Shown: positions 32,832 to 42,036 of the stretch, one piece after another | Numbering within the stretch: position 1 is the first letter of the stretch | How the letters are laid out: the number at the start of each line of letters is the position of its first letter | Made by a program: the position numbers and the translations under genes | Assembly: GCF_001984155.1 (NCBI RefSeq) | Contig: NZ_MTQO01000053.1 | Span: 620,001 to 684,000, forward strand | From: Actinosynnema sp. ALI-1.44 | Lineage (GTDB): Bacteria; Actinomycetota; Actinomycetes; Mycobacteriales; Pseudonocardiaceae | DNA length: 64,000 nt | Reading direction: 5' to 3' | Notes under the pieces: generated by a model | Database searches by the model: none | Seen by the model: only the letters and a program-made list of their open reading frames with translations | What the model was told of the DNA's origin: nothing

Positions 32832-33983
32832 GTGCTGACGCCGATCTGCCGGTCCTGCCGGGCTCGCCGCGGCGAGGTCGTGCTCGACCTCGGCCGTCAA
32901 CCGGCCAGCGACTTCTTCCCGCCGGTCGGGGACAACGGACCGGACCCGATCTACCCGCTGCGGATGTGGCTGTGCGCCGAGTGCGGCCTCGCGCAGCTGG
33001 CGGAGGACCCGACCGTGCCGGAGGAGCCACGGGGTGTGGAACCCGCGGCGCTGGTCGCCCAGGCCAAGGACGCGATCGGCCGGGTGATGCGCTCCGGGAT
33101 GGTGAAACCCGGTGTCCGCGTGTTCGAGTACGGCAGTCCCCACGGCGGTTCGTGGTTGCCGTTGCTCGCCGAGCACGGGTTGCGCCCGGTCGAGCAGGCA
33201 GGTGAGCCCGCTGATGTCGTGCTCGACAGCTTCGGCATGATGCACAACCCCGACCAGCACGAAGCCATCGTCGAGCGCGCCAGGAGACTGACGGACACCG
33301 GCGTCCTGTTGCTGCAGTACCACTCGCTGGCCGCGATCATCCGCAGCGGGCAGTGGAACGCCTTGCGGCATGGGCATTACGCGTACTACTCCACGGCCGC
33401 GCTGACCAGGATGCTGGCAACCGCCGGGCTGGTGGCGCGGACCGTGTGGCGCTTCGACCTGTACGGCGGAACGGTCCTGCTCGCCGCGGCCCGTGGCGGC
33501 CACGGCGATCCGGAGGTCCGTGCGTTGCTGGCCGAGGAAACCGGCTGTGGTGTCGACGACCCGCGGATCGTGCGCTCGTTGCAGGAGACGGCCGAGAACA
33601 GCATCAACGCGCTGCGTGGCTGGTTGCAACGCCAACGCGGCACCGGCCGCCGGGTGTACGGCTACGGCGCGGCGTCGCGTGCGGTCGCGTTGCTCGCCGC
33701 CGCGGGGATCGACAACACCATGCTGTCCGGCGTCGCCGACGCCTCGCAGGCCAAGTGGGGCAGGCGGATGCCGGGCACGGCGATCCCGGTGATCAGCCCG
33801 GACGACCTGGTCAGGGCGAAACCGGACGCGGTCCTGCTGTTCGTACCGGACCTGCTGGAGGAGGTCCGCACCGCACTGCCCGCGCTGGCCGGTCGCTGGG
33901 TGGTCGCCGAGCCGGTGCCGACCGAGGACCCGCAGACCCGGCGGATCATCCCGCCCGCCCGGCTGGCCGGTGACAATCGGTGA
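32832..33983 (+). CDS. C-methyltransferase-like protein with divergent SAM motif
   Basis: A 383-residue relative of the TylCIII-type methyltransferases. The N-terminal zinc cysteines (ICRSC...WLCAECGLAQL) and the C-terminal domain (RRVYGYGAASRAVALLAAAG) are conserved. The SAM motif reads VFEYGSPHGGSWLPLL, which differs from the DNGYL pattern of the first copy, and the HEHxxYY stretch is reduced to HGHYAYYS. It may be a specialised or non-methylating member. A GTG at 32832 is used; a TTG seven codons earlier is also open. The stop overlaps the next gene (GTGA). Confidence 0.75.
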   Translation: MLTPICRSCRARRGEVVLDLGRQPASDFFPPVGDNGPDPIYPLRMWLCAECGLAQLAEDPTVPEEPRGVEPAALVAQAKDAIGRVMRSGMVKPGVRVFEYGSPHGGSWLPLLAEHGLRPVEQAGEPADVVLDSFGMMHNPDQHEAIVERARRLTDTGVLLLQYHSLAAIIRSGQWNALRHGHYAYYSTAALTRMLATAGLVARTVWRFDLYGGTVLLAAARGGHGDPEVRALLAEETGCGVDDPRIVRSLQETAENSINALRGWLQRQRGTGRRVYGYGAASRAVALLAAAGIDNTMLSGVADASQAKWGRRMPGTAIPVISPDDLVRAKPDAVLLFVPDLLEEVRTALPALAGRWVVAEPVPTEDPQTRRIIPPARLAGDNR

Positions 33984-36025
33984 ACCGGCTGGCCGCTCTC
34001 GTCGTCCTGGCCGGTCTGCTGGTCGGTGCGCTGGTCGGCTTCGCGGTACCGACGCTCGACGGGCCGACGTACCGAAGCAGCGCGACCGTCGTCTTCACCG
34101 CCGTGCAGCTCGAACCGCGGCCGCCGACGGCTTCCGTGGCTCGGCACATCTCCCAACGGCTGCCGAGCTGGGTGAAGGTGGCCGCCAGTGGTGCCGTCGC
34201 GGGCGAAGCGGGGTTGCGCAGCGGCGAGACCATCACCGCGCACGAGATCTCCGGTGTGCAGTCGTTGCGGATCGAGCTCAACAGCTTCACCGCTGAGGAC
34301 TTGGCCGACCGGGCGACGGACGCGGCCAAGACGGTCATCGCGGTGGTCGCGCGGATGGAGTTCAACCGCGTGTCCGGTGTGGTGTCGGCCAACGGCAGCG
34401 AACCGGAAAGCCTCTCGGGTGCCTGGGCGGCCTGGGGCGCGGTGCTGGGTGCCGTGATCGGTGCCTTGGTCGGCTGGCTCGTCTGCGCGTTGCGACGACC
34501 GGGTCCTTGGGTGTCCCACCTGGCCGACGGCGGGTCGCGGGTCGCTGGTGCGCAAGCGTTTGCCGACAGTGTGGATCGGGAGATCCGTGCGCTGTGGGCA
34601 GGGGTGCGGACTCGCCGTGGCGCGTTGGCGCTCGGCGTGGGGTTCGTGGCCATCGGCGGGTACGCGGCCACCGGCTCGGTATGGCCGCCGATGGTGGCCG
34701 TGCTGGCTGCGGGCGCCGTGGCGGTTCGCGATCCCCGCTGGATCGCCGGGGTGATGCTGGCGCTGGCCGCGTCGGTGCTGCCGCCGAAACTGGAGCTGGT
34801 GAAGCTCGGCCCGGTCACGCCGACCGTGCTGGAAGTGGCCGTGCTGGTCGGGCTCGTCGCGGTGTGGCGGCGGCCGGGCAAATCGATCTTCCTGTGGCCA
34901 CTGGTCGTGCTCACGGTCGCGGTCGCGCTTGGCAGCGCGCGGGGCGTCACCGGCGGTGGCGAGTTCTCCGAGGTCGCAGACACGTTGCGGGCGTTGCTCC
35001 TGGTGCCGCTCGGCTTCCTGGTGCTCTACCGGGTGTTCGCGGGCAGGCTCGCCCAGCTCGTGGCGATCACGGCCGTCGGCGCCGCCGTGGCCAGTTCGAT
35101 CGAGCTGCTCGCGGCCGTCATGGACTGGCATCGGCTGCTGGTCGACGAACGCTCCTCGGTGATCACCGGTGACGACACGTCCGAGGTGTCCCGGCTGTCC
35201 GCGCCGGTGCTGCCGCTGTGGGGACCGCTGCTGATCCTGTTGGCTTCCGGTGCTTTTCCCGGCCGTCCGCGCTGGCGACTGCTGCTGATCGCGCTGCCCG
35301 GCCTCGCACACGAGGCGTTGAGCTTCAACCGGTCGACGTGGGCGCCGCTGCTGGGGTTCGTCATCCTGGTCGCGGTGGCCCGGTTCGGCTCACGCGGCCT
35401 GGTCAAGCGTTTGCTCGCAGCCGGCGTGCTCGGCGCGGTGGCGCTCGGGCTTTCCGCGGCCGGTGCGCTCGGCGGCACGGGTGAGGCCCTCGCCGGACGT
35501 GTGACCAGCGTGTTCAGCGGTGAGGCGCTCGGTGAGGACAGCCTGGCCGACCGCGTCAGGGAGAACACGGCCGCGTTGAACACATTGCTCGACCATCCCG
35601 TCGCGGGCATCGGCGTCGGTATCCCGTACGGCGGGGAGATCGTCTCCTACGACGCGCTGCACGACCGGACCGTCGTCGACCCGCGGCCGTGGATCCACAA
35701 CCAGTACCTGCGGATGTGGTTGTGGTTCGGGGCGTTCGGGTTGCTGGCCGTCGGCTTGCTGATGGTGCGTGTCGCCGCGGCTGTCGTGCATAGTTGGCGG
35801 CGAAGAGCGCCCGCCACTGTGCTCGTGGTCGCGTTGGGGCTCGGGTTGGCTTGTCTGGCGTTCCAGTCGGTGTTCCAGACGACGTTGATCGACCGGCCTT
35901 CGTTGATGGCCGTCGCGCTGACCCTGGCGATGCTGGCACTGGCCGTCGCGTGGCGGCCGGGCCCGCAACAGTCCGGGCAGGTCGGAGGACCGCGACTATC
36001 AGCGAGAAGGATAATGACGCCGTGA
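33980..36025 (+). CDS. Fusion of Wzz-like chain-length domain and Wzy/O-antigen ligase-type polymerase
   Basis: This 681-residue membrane protein joins two parts. Residues 1-170 look like a small Wzz/PCP protein: a helix (5-27), an outside domain, and a second helix (145-170). Residues from about 205 form a polytopic Wzy/WaaL-like polymerase with FNRSTWAPLLGF, DHPVAGIGVG (about 538) and the family histidine region HNQYLRMWLWFGAFGL (about 573). It would polymerise repeat units outside the membrane and tune chain length in one chain. GTG start with four-base overlap. Confidence 0.8.
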   Translation: MNRLAALVVLAGLLVGALVGFAVPTLDGPTYRSSATVVFTAVQLEPRPPTASVARHISQRLPSWVKVAASGAVAGEAGLRSGETITAHEISGVQSLRIELNSFTAEDLADRATDAAKTVIAVVARMEFNRVSGVVSANGSEPESLSGAWAAWGAVLGAVIGALVGWLVCALRRPGPWVSHLADGGSRVAGAQAFADSVDREIRALWAGVRTRRGALALGVGFVAIGGYAATGSVWPPMVAVLAAGAVAVRDPRWIAGVMLALAASVLPPKLELVKLGPVTPTVLEVAVLVGLVAVWRRPGKSIFLWPLVVLTVAVALGSARGVTGGGEFSEVADTLRALLLVPLGFLVLYRVFAGRLAQLVAITAVGAAVASSIELLAAVMDWHRLLVDERSSVITGDDTSEVSRLSAPVLPLWGPLLILLASGAFPGRPRWRLLLIALPGLAHEALSFNRSTWAPLLGFVILVAVARFGSRGLVKRLLAAGVLGAVALGLSAAGALGGTGEALAGRVTSVFSGEALGEDSLADRVRENTAALNTLLDHPVAGIGVGIPYGGEIVSYDALHDRTVVDPRPWIHNQYLRMWLWFGAFGLLAVGLLMVRVAAAVVHSWRRRAPATVLVVALGLGLACLAFQSVFQTTLIDRPSLMAVALTLAMLALAVAWRPGPQQSGQVGGPRLSARRIMTP

Positions 36026-36711
36026 GGTTGCTCAAGAACATCGCGTGGTGGCAGTGGCTGCTGGCGGCCGGAGTCGTGGTCGGCCTGCTCGGCGGCGTCT
36101 ACTTCAGCAACCGCCTGAGCAACGCCGTGTACACGTCCTCGTCCCAGGTGCTGATGACCGGCCAGAGCGATCCGGCGCAGCCGGACACCGCGTACGCCAG
36201 CAACCAGTACGTGAACCAGCGGATGACCACGTACGCGGAGATCGCGTCGAGCGCGCAGGTGACGGGCCCGGCCGCGCAGGTGCTCGGCACGGACTCCGGC
36301 ACGCTCGTGTCCCAGATCAAAGCCGCCGTCGCCGGTGACACCACTGTGCTGTCGTTGCAGGTCACGGGCGCGACGCCGGAAGCGGCCCGGCGCAGCGCGG
36401 TCGCGGTGACGCAGGCGTTCATCAACGCGGTCACCAAGCTGGAGACCACTCCCGGCGGCACGGCCCGGGTGGCCGTCAACGTGATCACCGACCCGACCAC
36501 CCCGCCCGCCCGCTCGGTGCCCGCCGCGTGGCTGCTGGTCGTCGGCGGCATCGTCGGCGGTTTCGTCCTCGCGGCCCTCGCGATCCTGGTGTTGCGCTGG
36601 CTCTACCCCAAGCGTTTCCCGGTGCGGTTCGAGCGCGCGACGAAGTCGTCATCCGCCGAGCAGACCAGCCAGATGCGACCGGTCACGCCGCCTGCCAACT
36701 CCGTCTCATGA
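36022..36711 (+). CDS. Wzz/YveK-like chain-length determinant protein
   Basis: A 229-residue polysaccharide co-polymerase of the short actinobacterial type. A first membrane helix (WWQWLLAAGVVVGLLGGVYF) is followed by the usual YTSSSQVLMTG strand, an outside helical domain with ATPEAARRSAVAVTQAFI, the PP motif PTTPPARSVP, and a second helix (about 172-195). No kinase domain is attached. It probably works with the fused Wzz-Wzy protein, whose stop it overlaps (GTGA). Confidence 0.88.
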   Translation: MRLLKNIAWWQWLLAAGVVVGLLGGVYFSNRLSNAVYTSSSQVLMTGQSDPAQPDTAYASNQYVNQRMTTYAEIASSAQVTGPAAQVLGTDSGTLVSQIKAAVAGDTTVLSLQVTGATPEAARRSAVAVTQAFINAVTKLETTPGGTARVAVNVITDPTTPPARSVPAAWLLVVGGIVGGFVLAALAILVLRWLYPKRFPVRFERATKSSSAEQTSQMRPVTPPANSVS

Positions 36712-37733
36712 TCCGCGTCCTGATGGCCGGTTCCGCGCCGACCGAGCGCGGCGGGATGGCGACGGTCACGAACCTGTTGCTGCGGCACGGATCCCAGGTC
36801 GCGGCGATCCGGATGATCCCGACGCACCGCGAGGGCCCGGCCGGGATGCGCCTGAAGCTGTGGCTGTCGGGCACGGCGAAGGTCGTTTCCGCCTTGCGGT
36901 ACGCGGATGTCCTGCACGCACACGTGTCCGAACGGGGCAGCGTGATCCGCAAGGGCGTGTTGGTGTGGATCGCCAAGCTGATGCGCAAACCGGTCGTGCT
37001 GCACTGCCACGGCGCCGAGTTCGTCGACTGGTACCAGGGACTGCCTGCCCTGGCCAAGCGCTTGGTCGCGTTGACCTTCCGGCAGGCGGACCTGGTGGCC
37101 GTGCTCGGTTCGTCGTGGCGCACCACGTACACGGATCTGCTCGGCGTGCACCGGGTAGTCAGCCTCGGCAACCCGATCGAACTGCCCGGCGAGGTGTCGT
37201 CGGCACCCGGCTTCAAGATCGTCTTCCTCGGCCGGTTCGGCGAACGGAAGGGCTCAGCCGATGTCCTGACGGCGGTCGCCCGGTTGTCCGGACCCGTCGA
37301 ACTGGTGATGGCAGGCGACGGCGAGGTCGCCGAGACCAAGGCACTGGCCGCGCGGTTGGACGTGAACGCGCGGATCCGGACGTGGATCTCCCCGGCGGAA
37401 CGGGACGAGCTGCTGTCCGGCGCGCACGTCTTCGTCCTGCCCAGCCGCGACGAGGGCCTGCCGATGGCGATGCTCGAGTCGATGGGGCACGGCCTGGTGC
37501 CGGTGGTGACGCCGGTCGGATCGATCGGCGAGGTCGTCAAGGACGGCGAGAACGGCCTACTCGTGCAACCCGGTGACGTCGACGGGCTGACAGCGGCGTT
37601 GCAGTCATTGCTCGACGACCCCGGCCTGCGTGCACGGCTCGGCAAGGCCGCACGCTCCACAGTGGAACCCTTCGAGATCGGCCGATACCTCCAGACCCTC
37701 GGAAACCACTGGTCAAGCCTCGTGAGTGGTTAG
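36708..37733 (+). CDS. GT4 family glycosyltransferase
   Basis: A 341-residue GT-B retaining glycosyltransferase. The N-terminal half has ERGGMATVTN and LHAHVSERGS; the C-terminal half has the donor site FLGRFGERKGSADVL and SRDEGLPMAMLESMGHGLVPV with the catalytic Glu pair. It adds one sugar to the lipid-linked repeat unit on the cytoplasmic side. It ends the coupled chain of plus-strand genes that starts at 27.2 kb. ATGA overlap fixes the start. Confidence 0.92.
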   Translation: MIRVLMAGSAPTERGGMATVTNLLLRHGSQVAAIRMIPTHREGPAGMRLKLWLSGTAKVVSALRYADVLHAHVSERGSVIRKGVLVWIAKLMRKPVVLHCHGAEFVDWYQGLPALAKRLVALTFRQADLVAVLGSSWRTTYTDLLGVHRVVSLGNPIELPGEVSSAPGFKIVFLGRFGERKGSADVLTAVARLSGPVELVMAGDGEVAETKALAARLDVNARIRTWISPAERDELLSGAHVFVLPSRDEGLPMAMLESMGHGLVPVVTPVGSIGEVVKDGENGLLVQPGDVDGLTAALQSLLDDPGLRARLGKAARSTVEPFEIGRYLQTLGNHWSSLVSG

Positions 37734-37755
37734 TCCGGCCTCCACACTCCCGAGG
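37718..37755. terminator. Imperfect hairpin between convergent genes (dispersed element copy)
   Basis: CCTCGTGAGTG at 37718 pairs with CACTCCCGAGG at 37745 with one mismatch. It covers the stop codon of the GT4 gene and faces the GH26 gene end. The left arm plus GGTTA equals the left arm of the hairpin at 53224, so it may be a dispersed terminator element. Confidence 0.55.
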
Positions 37756-37756
37756 T

Positions 37757-39007
37757 CTACCTGGTGATCTGTGGTCGGATTATCGGGTTGCTCTGGGGCT
37801 TGGGTGATGGGGGCTTGGTCGGCTGGGAGGTGGTCGTCGGTCGCGAGGACGACGTCGGTCCGGCCGCCTGCCGCCAGTCCACCTCGTCCCTGGTGATCAC
37901 CCACGGGTCGTTGAGCAGTTCCTCGGTGAACTTGAGCCTGGCGAGTTCCATCACCGCGCCCTGCCAGCCGTTCCAGCAGTGGAAGTACGTCATGGCCGGG
38001 TACCTGTCGCGGATCTGCTTCACGATCAGCCGGGAGTCCCACGAGCCGTCGCGCTTCTTCTCCGGGCCGCATTCGGAGAACCCGAGCGGTTTGCCGGTCG
38101 TCAGGATGTCCTTGTAGTCGTTGTAGGGCGACTGGCCCTTGCGGTCGCCGAGCATCAGCATCTCGTCGTCGTACCTGCTGGGGCAGACCATGTCCACGTA
38201 CTCGTCACCCGGGTAGTACGACAGTGCGGCCCCGTCCCACGAGGCACCGGGCGAGTACACCCACAGCACGTTGTGCAGCCGTCTGGTCTCGCTGATGTAG
38301 AAGAAGACGTCACGGTAGAGGTCCCGCGCGAACGTCTTGCGCGTCGGCATGTCCTGCCCCCACCAGAACCAGGACCCGTTGCCCTCGTGCAACGGCCGGA
38401 GCAACACCACGATCCCGGCCGCGCCGAGTTCCTCGACCAGGTCACCCACCCGTTCCAGCTGTGCGCGCCACGCGGCCCGCTGCGGGCTCGAGTCCGATGT
38501 GGCCAGTAGTGCGCGCAGGTCGGGCTTCCTGGCCTTCGCGTCCGCCACCCATGCCGAGTTCGCGCCACCGCCCGGGATCCACGGGTTCGACGGGTGGATG
38601 TCCACTGTGACCAGGCCGCCGCGCCGCCAGTGGTCGGTCAGGATCCTGGAGTCCGACCGTTTCCAGTCGTCGCGGACCGACACACCCAGCATCGCCGGGT
38701 ACTTGCCGGTGCGTTTGACCAGCGCCTCGACGATGTGGTCGTAGCTGGCGGCGGTGATGTCGTCGAGCTGCTGCCCGCAGACGACCCTGCGGGAGTCGCG
38801 TTTGGGCAGATCGCGGAACCACTTCAGCAGGGTCTGCGCGTCCCCGCTCGCGGACACGTCCGCGGTGATCGGTTTCGTCTCCTGCTGGGCCGTTTCCTCG
38901 GGGGCGAACCACTGCTGGTTCGCCAGCGTGATGCCACCGGCGACCCCGAGGGCGATCGCGCCGGCTGCTGCCCCGATGATCCGGCGTCGTCCGATCTCCT
39001 CAGCCAT
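37757..39007 (-). CDS. Secreted glycoside hydrolase family 26-like protein
   Basis: A 416-residue protein with a Tat-like or Sec-like start (GRRRIIGAAAGAIALGVAGG) and a GH26 beta-mannanase fold. Catalytic residues by motif are Glu208 in LRPLHEGNGSWFWWG and Glu312 in GFSECGPE. The tail after about 375 is Thr/Pro-rich and may anchor or space the enzyme. It likely cuts beta-mannan-like or related polymer at the cell surface and may trim or release the polymer made by this locus. An in-frame ATG nine bases upstream is possible. Confidence 0.85.
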   Translation of the reverse strand: MAEEIGRRRIIGAAAGAIALGVAGGITLANQQWFAPEETAQQETKPITADVSASGDAQTLLKWFRDLPKRDSRRVVCGQQLDDITAASYDHIVEALVKRTGKYPAMLGVSVRDDWKRSDSRILTDHWRRGGLVTVDIHPSNPWIPGGGANSAWVADAKARKPDLRALLATSDSSPQRAAWRAQLERVGDLVEELGAAGIVVLLRPLHEGNGSWFWWGQDMPTRKTFARDLYRDVFFYISETRRLHNVLWVYSPGASWDGAALSYYPGDEYVDMVCPSRYDDEMLMLGDRKGQSPYNDYKDILTTGKPLGFSECGPEKKRDGSWDSRLIVKQIRDRYPAMTYFHCWNGWQGAVMELARLKFTEELLNDPWVITRDEVDWRQAAGPTSSSRPTTTSQPTKPPSPKPQSNPIIRPQITR

Positions 39008-39088
39008 GCCGACCATCAAAACATGTCAATAAGCCGATTGCAGTAACTTGCTCCCGGTAAGCTCCCTCGTAAGGGTGATAAATTCCCG

Positions 39089-40108
39089 CTATACGGCGGC
39101 GTGGGCCAGGACTTCGGCCAGTTTCCCGCCGACGAGTCCGGCGCTGTAGGTCCGTTCGAAGTGCTGCCTGCTCGCCTCGCCCCGGCGGTTCGCCGCATCC
39201 GGATCGGACAGGGCGGCGAAGGCGTCGGCGAGGCCGTCCACGTCGTCCACGCCGATGCCCGGTTCGCCCGGCGGCTGGAATTCCGGCAGCCCGCCGGAGT
39301 CCGAGACGATCGGCGTGACACCGAGCTGCATCGACAGCAGCTGCACACCGCTCTGCGACGCCTGGCGGTAGTGCACGACCGAGCCCTTCGCGCGGCCGAG
39401 GACCGGCAGGACCTCGGCGTACGAGTAACGCTCCCTGCGCCACTCACAGCGCGGTGGCAGGTCCTGCTCGGACACGTCGAGCGGGCCGTCGCCGAGCAGG
39501 ATCAGCCGGTCGCCCTTGTGCTGCCCGGAAAGCAGGTGCTTCTCCCACGCCTTCAGCGCCACCGGCACGTTCTTGTACGGCGACATCCGGCCGTACAGCA
39601 CGAAGTCACGCCGGTCCTCGGCGAACGGCGGCAGGTCCTGCTCGCGGACGTCACTGGTCAGCGGCACGACACTGGCCGGGTACGGCAACTGCTTGGCCAC
39701 GTAGTCGCTGAACGCGATGACCCGCTTCGCCCGGTTGCTGAACCCGCTGAACAGCCGTCGTTGCCACGCCGGGCGCAGTTCGGTCTCGTCGTGCGGGGCG
39801 TCGTCGTGGACCAGGTGCACCATGGGCGCCAGCCGAGCCAGCATCAGCCAGCGCGGATCCCACACCAGTTCGACGACGACCACGCTCGGCCGCCAGGCCC
39901 TGACCTCCCGCACTGTGCGCAGCAGCGGGGCGATGGTCCGGGGGTCCTTCGGGCGCGGGTCGAGCACGCGCTCGTACGGCAGCGGCCGCATTTTCTCGTA
40001 GTGCTGGTCGGACGTGATCAGCAAGCAGTCGTGCCCGGCGTCCCGCAACGCTTCGACGTGCACCCTGGACAGCGTGCGCATCCAGGGCGACAGCCACAGA
40101 ACTCTCAT
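39089..40108 (-). CDS. GT4-type glycosyltransferase
   Basis: A 339-residue GT-B enzyme starting MRVLWLSPWMRTLSRVHVEALRDAGHD. The C-terminal domain shows YGRMSPYKNVPVALKAWEKHLL and VVHYRQASQSGVQLLSMQLG, a variant of the usual EAFG site. It is probably cytoplasmic and adds a sugar to the growing unit. The ATG overlaps the upstream fusion gene by four bases, so the two are coupled. Confidence 0.85.
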   Translation of the reverse strand: MRVLWLSPWMRTLSRVHVEALRDAGHDCLLITSDQHYEKMRPLPYERVLDPRPKDPRTIAPLLRTVREVRAWRPSVVVVELVWDPRWLMLARLAPMVHLVHDDAPHDETELRPAWQRRLFSGFSNRAKRVIAFSDYVAKQLPYPASVVPLTSDVREQDLPPFAEDRRDFVLYGRMSPYKNVPVALKAWEKHLLSGQHKGDRLILLGDGPLDVSEQDLPPRCEWRRERYSYAEVLPVLGRAKGSVVHYRQASQSGVQLLSMQLGVTPIVSDSGGLPEFQPPGEPGIGVDDVDGLADAFAALSDPDAANRRGEASRQHFERTYSAGLVGGKLAEVLAHAAV

Positions 40109-42015
40109 CTCGCCGCCGCGATGGCGGTCTCGTAAGCATCCGTCATGGCGTCTACTGTGTACAACTTGGCGGCTCGCTCCGCGCCCGCCGCGGCGAGCGC
40201 CGTGAGCCTGGTCGGGTCTTCGATGATCGGGCGAAGGGCCGCCGCCCACGCCGTCGCGGTGACAGGTTCGACAAGCACCCCGGCTCGTCCGTTGTCCAGC
40301 AGATCCGGCACCGAACCGACAGCGGATGAGACGACGGGGAGCCCGCGTGCCATGGCTTCGACGATGACCAGCGGGAAAGCCTCGGCCTTGCTCGGCACAC
40401 ACAGCACGTCGAACGTGCCGAACGCGTGGTCCGGGCCGGGCGACGCGCCGTGCCACGTGACCCGGCCGGACAGCCGCTTCGGTGTCATGGCTTCGAGCTT
40501 CGCCCGGTCCGGGCCGTCGCCGTGCAGGTCCAGCGTCCAGTCGAGATCGTCGAGCGAGTCCAGCGCCTGCACGAGCAGATGCGGGTTCTTGTGCTCGACC
40601 ATCCGGCACAGCATGCCGAGGCGGACCGGTTTCGACGGCTGGTAGCCGCGATCTCCCTGGCCAGGCACTCCGTTGGGTGCGATGAAATGCCGCGGGTGCA
40701 AGGCCTGGTGCCTGGTGATGGCGTCCCAATGCCGTGGCGACAAGGCGATCACGCCGTCACTCCGGTTGATCACCTTGGCCAGCTTGCCGCCGTAGGTCGG
40801 ACGGTCCGGCTCGGCGGGTTCGTGCGTCGCCGCGAGCCATCGCCCCTTCGGGTTGAGCGCCTTCCAGCCGACCGCGAACCCGGCCTCGGTGTTCGTGATA
40901 CCCGTGATCAGCACGGCGTCCTTGGTCGGCAGGTCGACGAGCGGCTGCCACCACGGCGTCAGCACCAGGCGCACGCTCGGGTCCAGTTCGGGCGTGAGGG
41001 GGCCGAAGTGCTGCAGGCACGCCAGCGTGACCGGGTATCCGCGCCTGCTCAGCTCGTTGGCGAGCAGCACCCGTTGCCGTTCGGCGCCACCTTGGCACAA
41101 CTCGTTGCTGGTCAACAGAATGCTCGGTTTGCCTGGCTCGGCCTTCGCCCTGGCCGCGACACGCTCCCGCTGCCGGTCCTCGCGGTGCGACCGCTGCACC
41201 CGGTCGAGCAGGTTGAGCCCGGCGGTGAAGACCGCGCCGGGCCCGTAGTTGCTCATCCCCAGCATCTCGGCCTGTCCGGCCCGCAACAGATCCCGCGACC
41301 GCCGTTCGGCCAACGGGTCACCGGCCATGGTTCCCGCGGCGGCGTGCCGGACGTCCGGCTCGTCCGCGAGCACCAGGCGCCAGCCGTGGTCGCGCGCCCG
41401 GCGCTGCCAGTCGGACTCCTCGCCGTACAGGAAGAACTTCTGGTCGAAGCCGCCGAGTTCACGCCAGGCCGCACGGGAGACGAGCAGGCAACAGCCGGAC
41501 AGGTAGCCGTCGACCTCACCGGGCTGCTCGGAGTAGTAGTCGGAAAGTGCCTTGCCGCGCAGGCGTTTCCCGTAACCCGAATGGCTGACGAGACTGCGCA
41601 GGACGGTCTGCCTGCGCCGGGCGACGTCCCAGTCCGGCCCGTCGGCACCCTCCAGGACCTTCGGCGAGACAGCCGCGACGCCGTGCTCCCGCAGCGCGGC
41701 CCGCGACTTCGTCAACGGCCCGAGCAGTTCGGCATCCGGGTTGAGCAGCAGCACGTCGTGCTCGGTCCGTTCCACCAAACCGTTCACGGCGGCGGCGTAA
41801 CCGACGTTGCGCTCGGAGAACACCCACTCGACGTCCGGGTACTCGCCAGCCAGCTCCCTGATCGCGGGCGTTCCCGTCGACAGGTTGTCCCACACCAGGA
41901 TCGAACATCCCGACAGGTGTTTGTGGACACTGTCGAGACAACGCCGCAAGAGATCCGCCCTGCGGTAGCTGACTACCAGCACCGACAGCGGGCGACCAGG
42001 CTGACCGTCCGTCAC
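40105..42015 (-). CDS. Bifunctional GT2-GT4 glycosyltransferase
   Basis: A 636-residue protein made of two glycosyltransferases. Residues about 8-270 are a GT-A GT2 domain (SVLVVSYRRADLLRRCLDSV, LLLNPDAELLG, FFLYGEESDW). Residues about 297-636 are a GT-B GT4 domain (NELCQGGAERQRVLLANEL, LCRMVEHKNPHLLVQAL, EAFPLVIVEAMARGLPVV). Such fusions can add two consecutive sugars. A GTG start is used. It heads a two-gene unit with the downstream GT4 and follows the flippase gene. Confidence 0.9.
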   Translation of the reverse strand: MTDGQPGRPLSVLVVSYRRADLLRRCLDSVHKHLSGCSILVWDNLSTGTPAIRELAGEYPDVEWVFSERNVGYAAAVNGLVERTEHDVLLLNPDAELLGPLTKSRAALREHGVAAVSPKVLEGADGPDWDVARRRQTVLRSLVSHSGYGKRLRGKALSDYYSEQPGEVDGYLSGCCLLVSRAAWRELGGFDQKFFLYGEESDWQRRARDHGWRLVLADEPDVRHAAAGTMAGDPLAERRSRDLLRAGQAEMLGMSNYGPGAVFTAGLNLLDRVQRSHREDRQRERVAARAKAEPGKPSILLTSNELCQGGAERQRVLLANELSRRGYPVTLACLQHFGPLTPELDPSVRLVLTPWWQPLVDLPTKDAVLITGITNTEAGFAVGWKALNPKGRWLAATHEPAEPDRPTYGGKLAKVINRSDGVIALSPRHWDAITRHQALHPRHFIAPNGVPGQGDRGYQPSKPVRLGMLCRMVEHKNPHLLVQALDSLDDLDWTLDLHGDGPDRAKLEAMTPKRLSGRVTWHGASPGPDHAFGTFDVLCVPSKAEAFPLVIVEAMARGLPVVSSAVGSVPDLLDNGRAGVLVEPVTATAWAAALRPIIEDPTRLTALAAAGAERAAKLYTVDAMTDAYETAIAAAR

Positions 42016-42036
42016 GTCGGGTCACCTTACGCGTTG

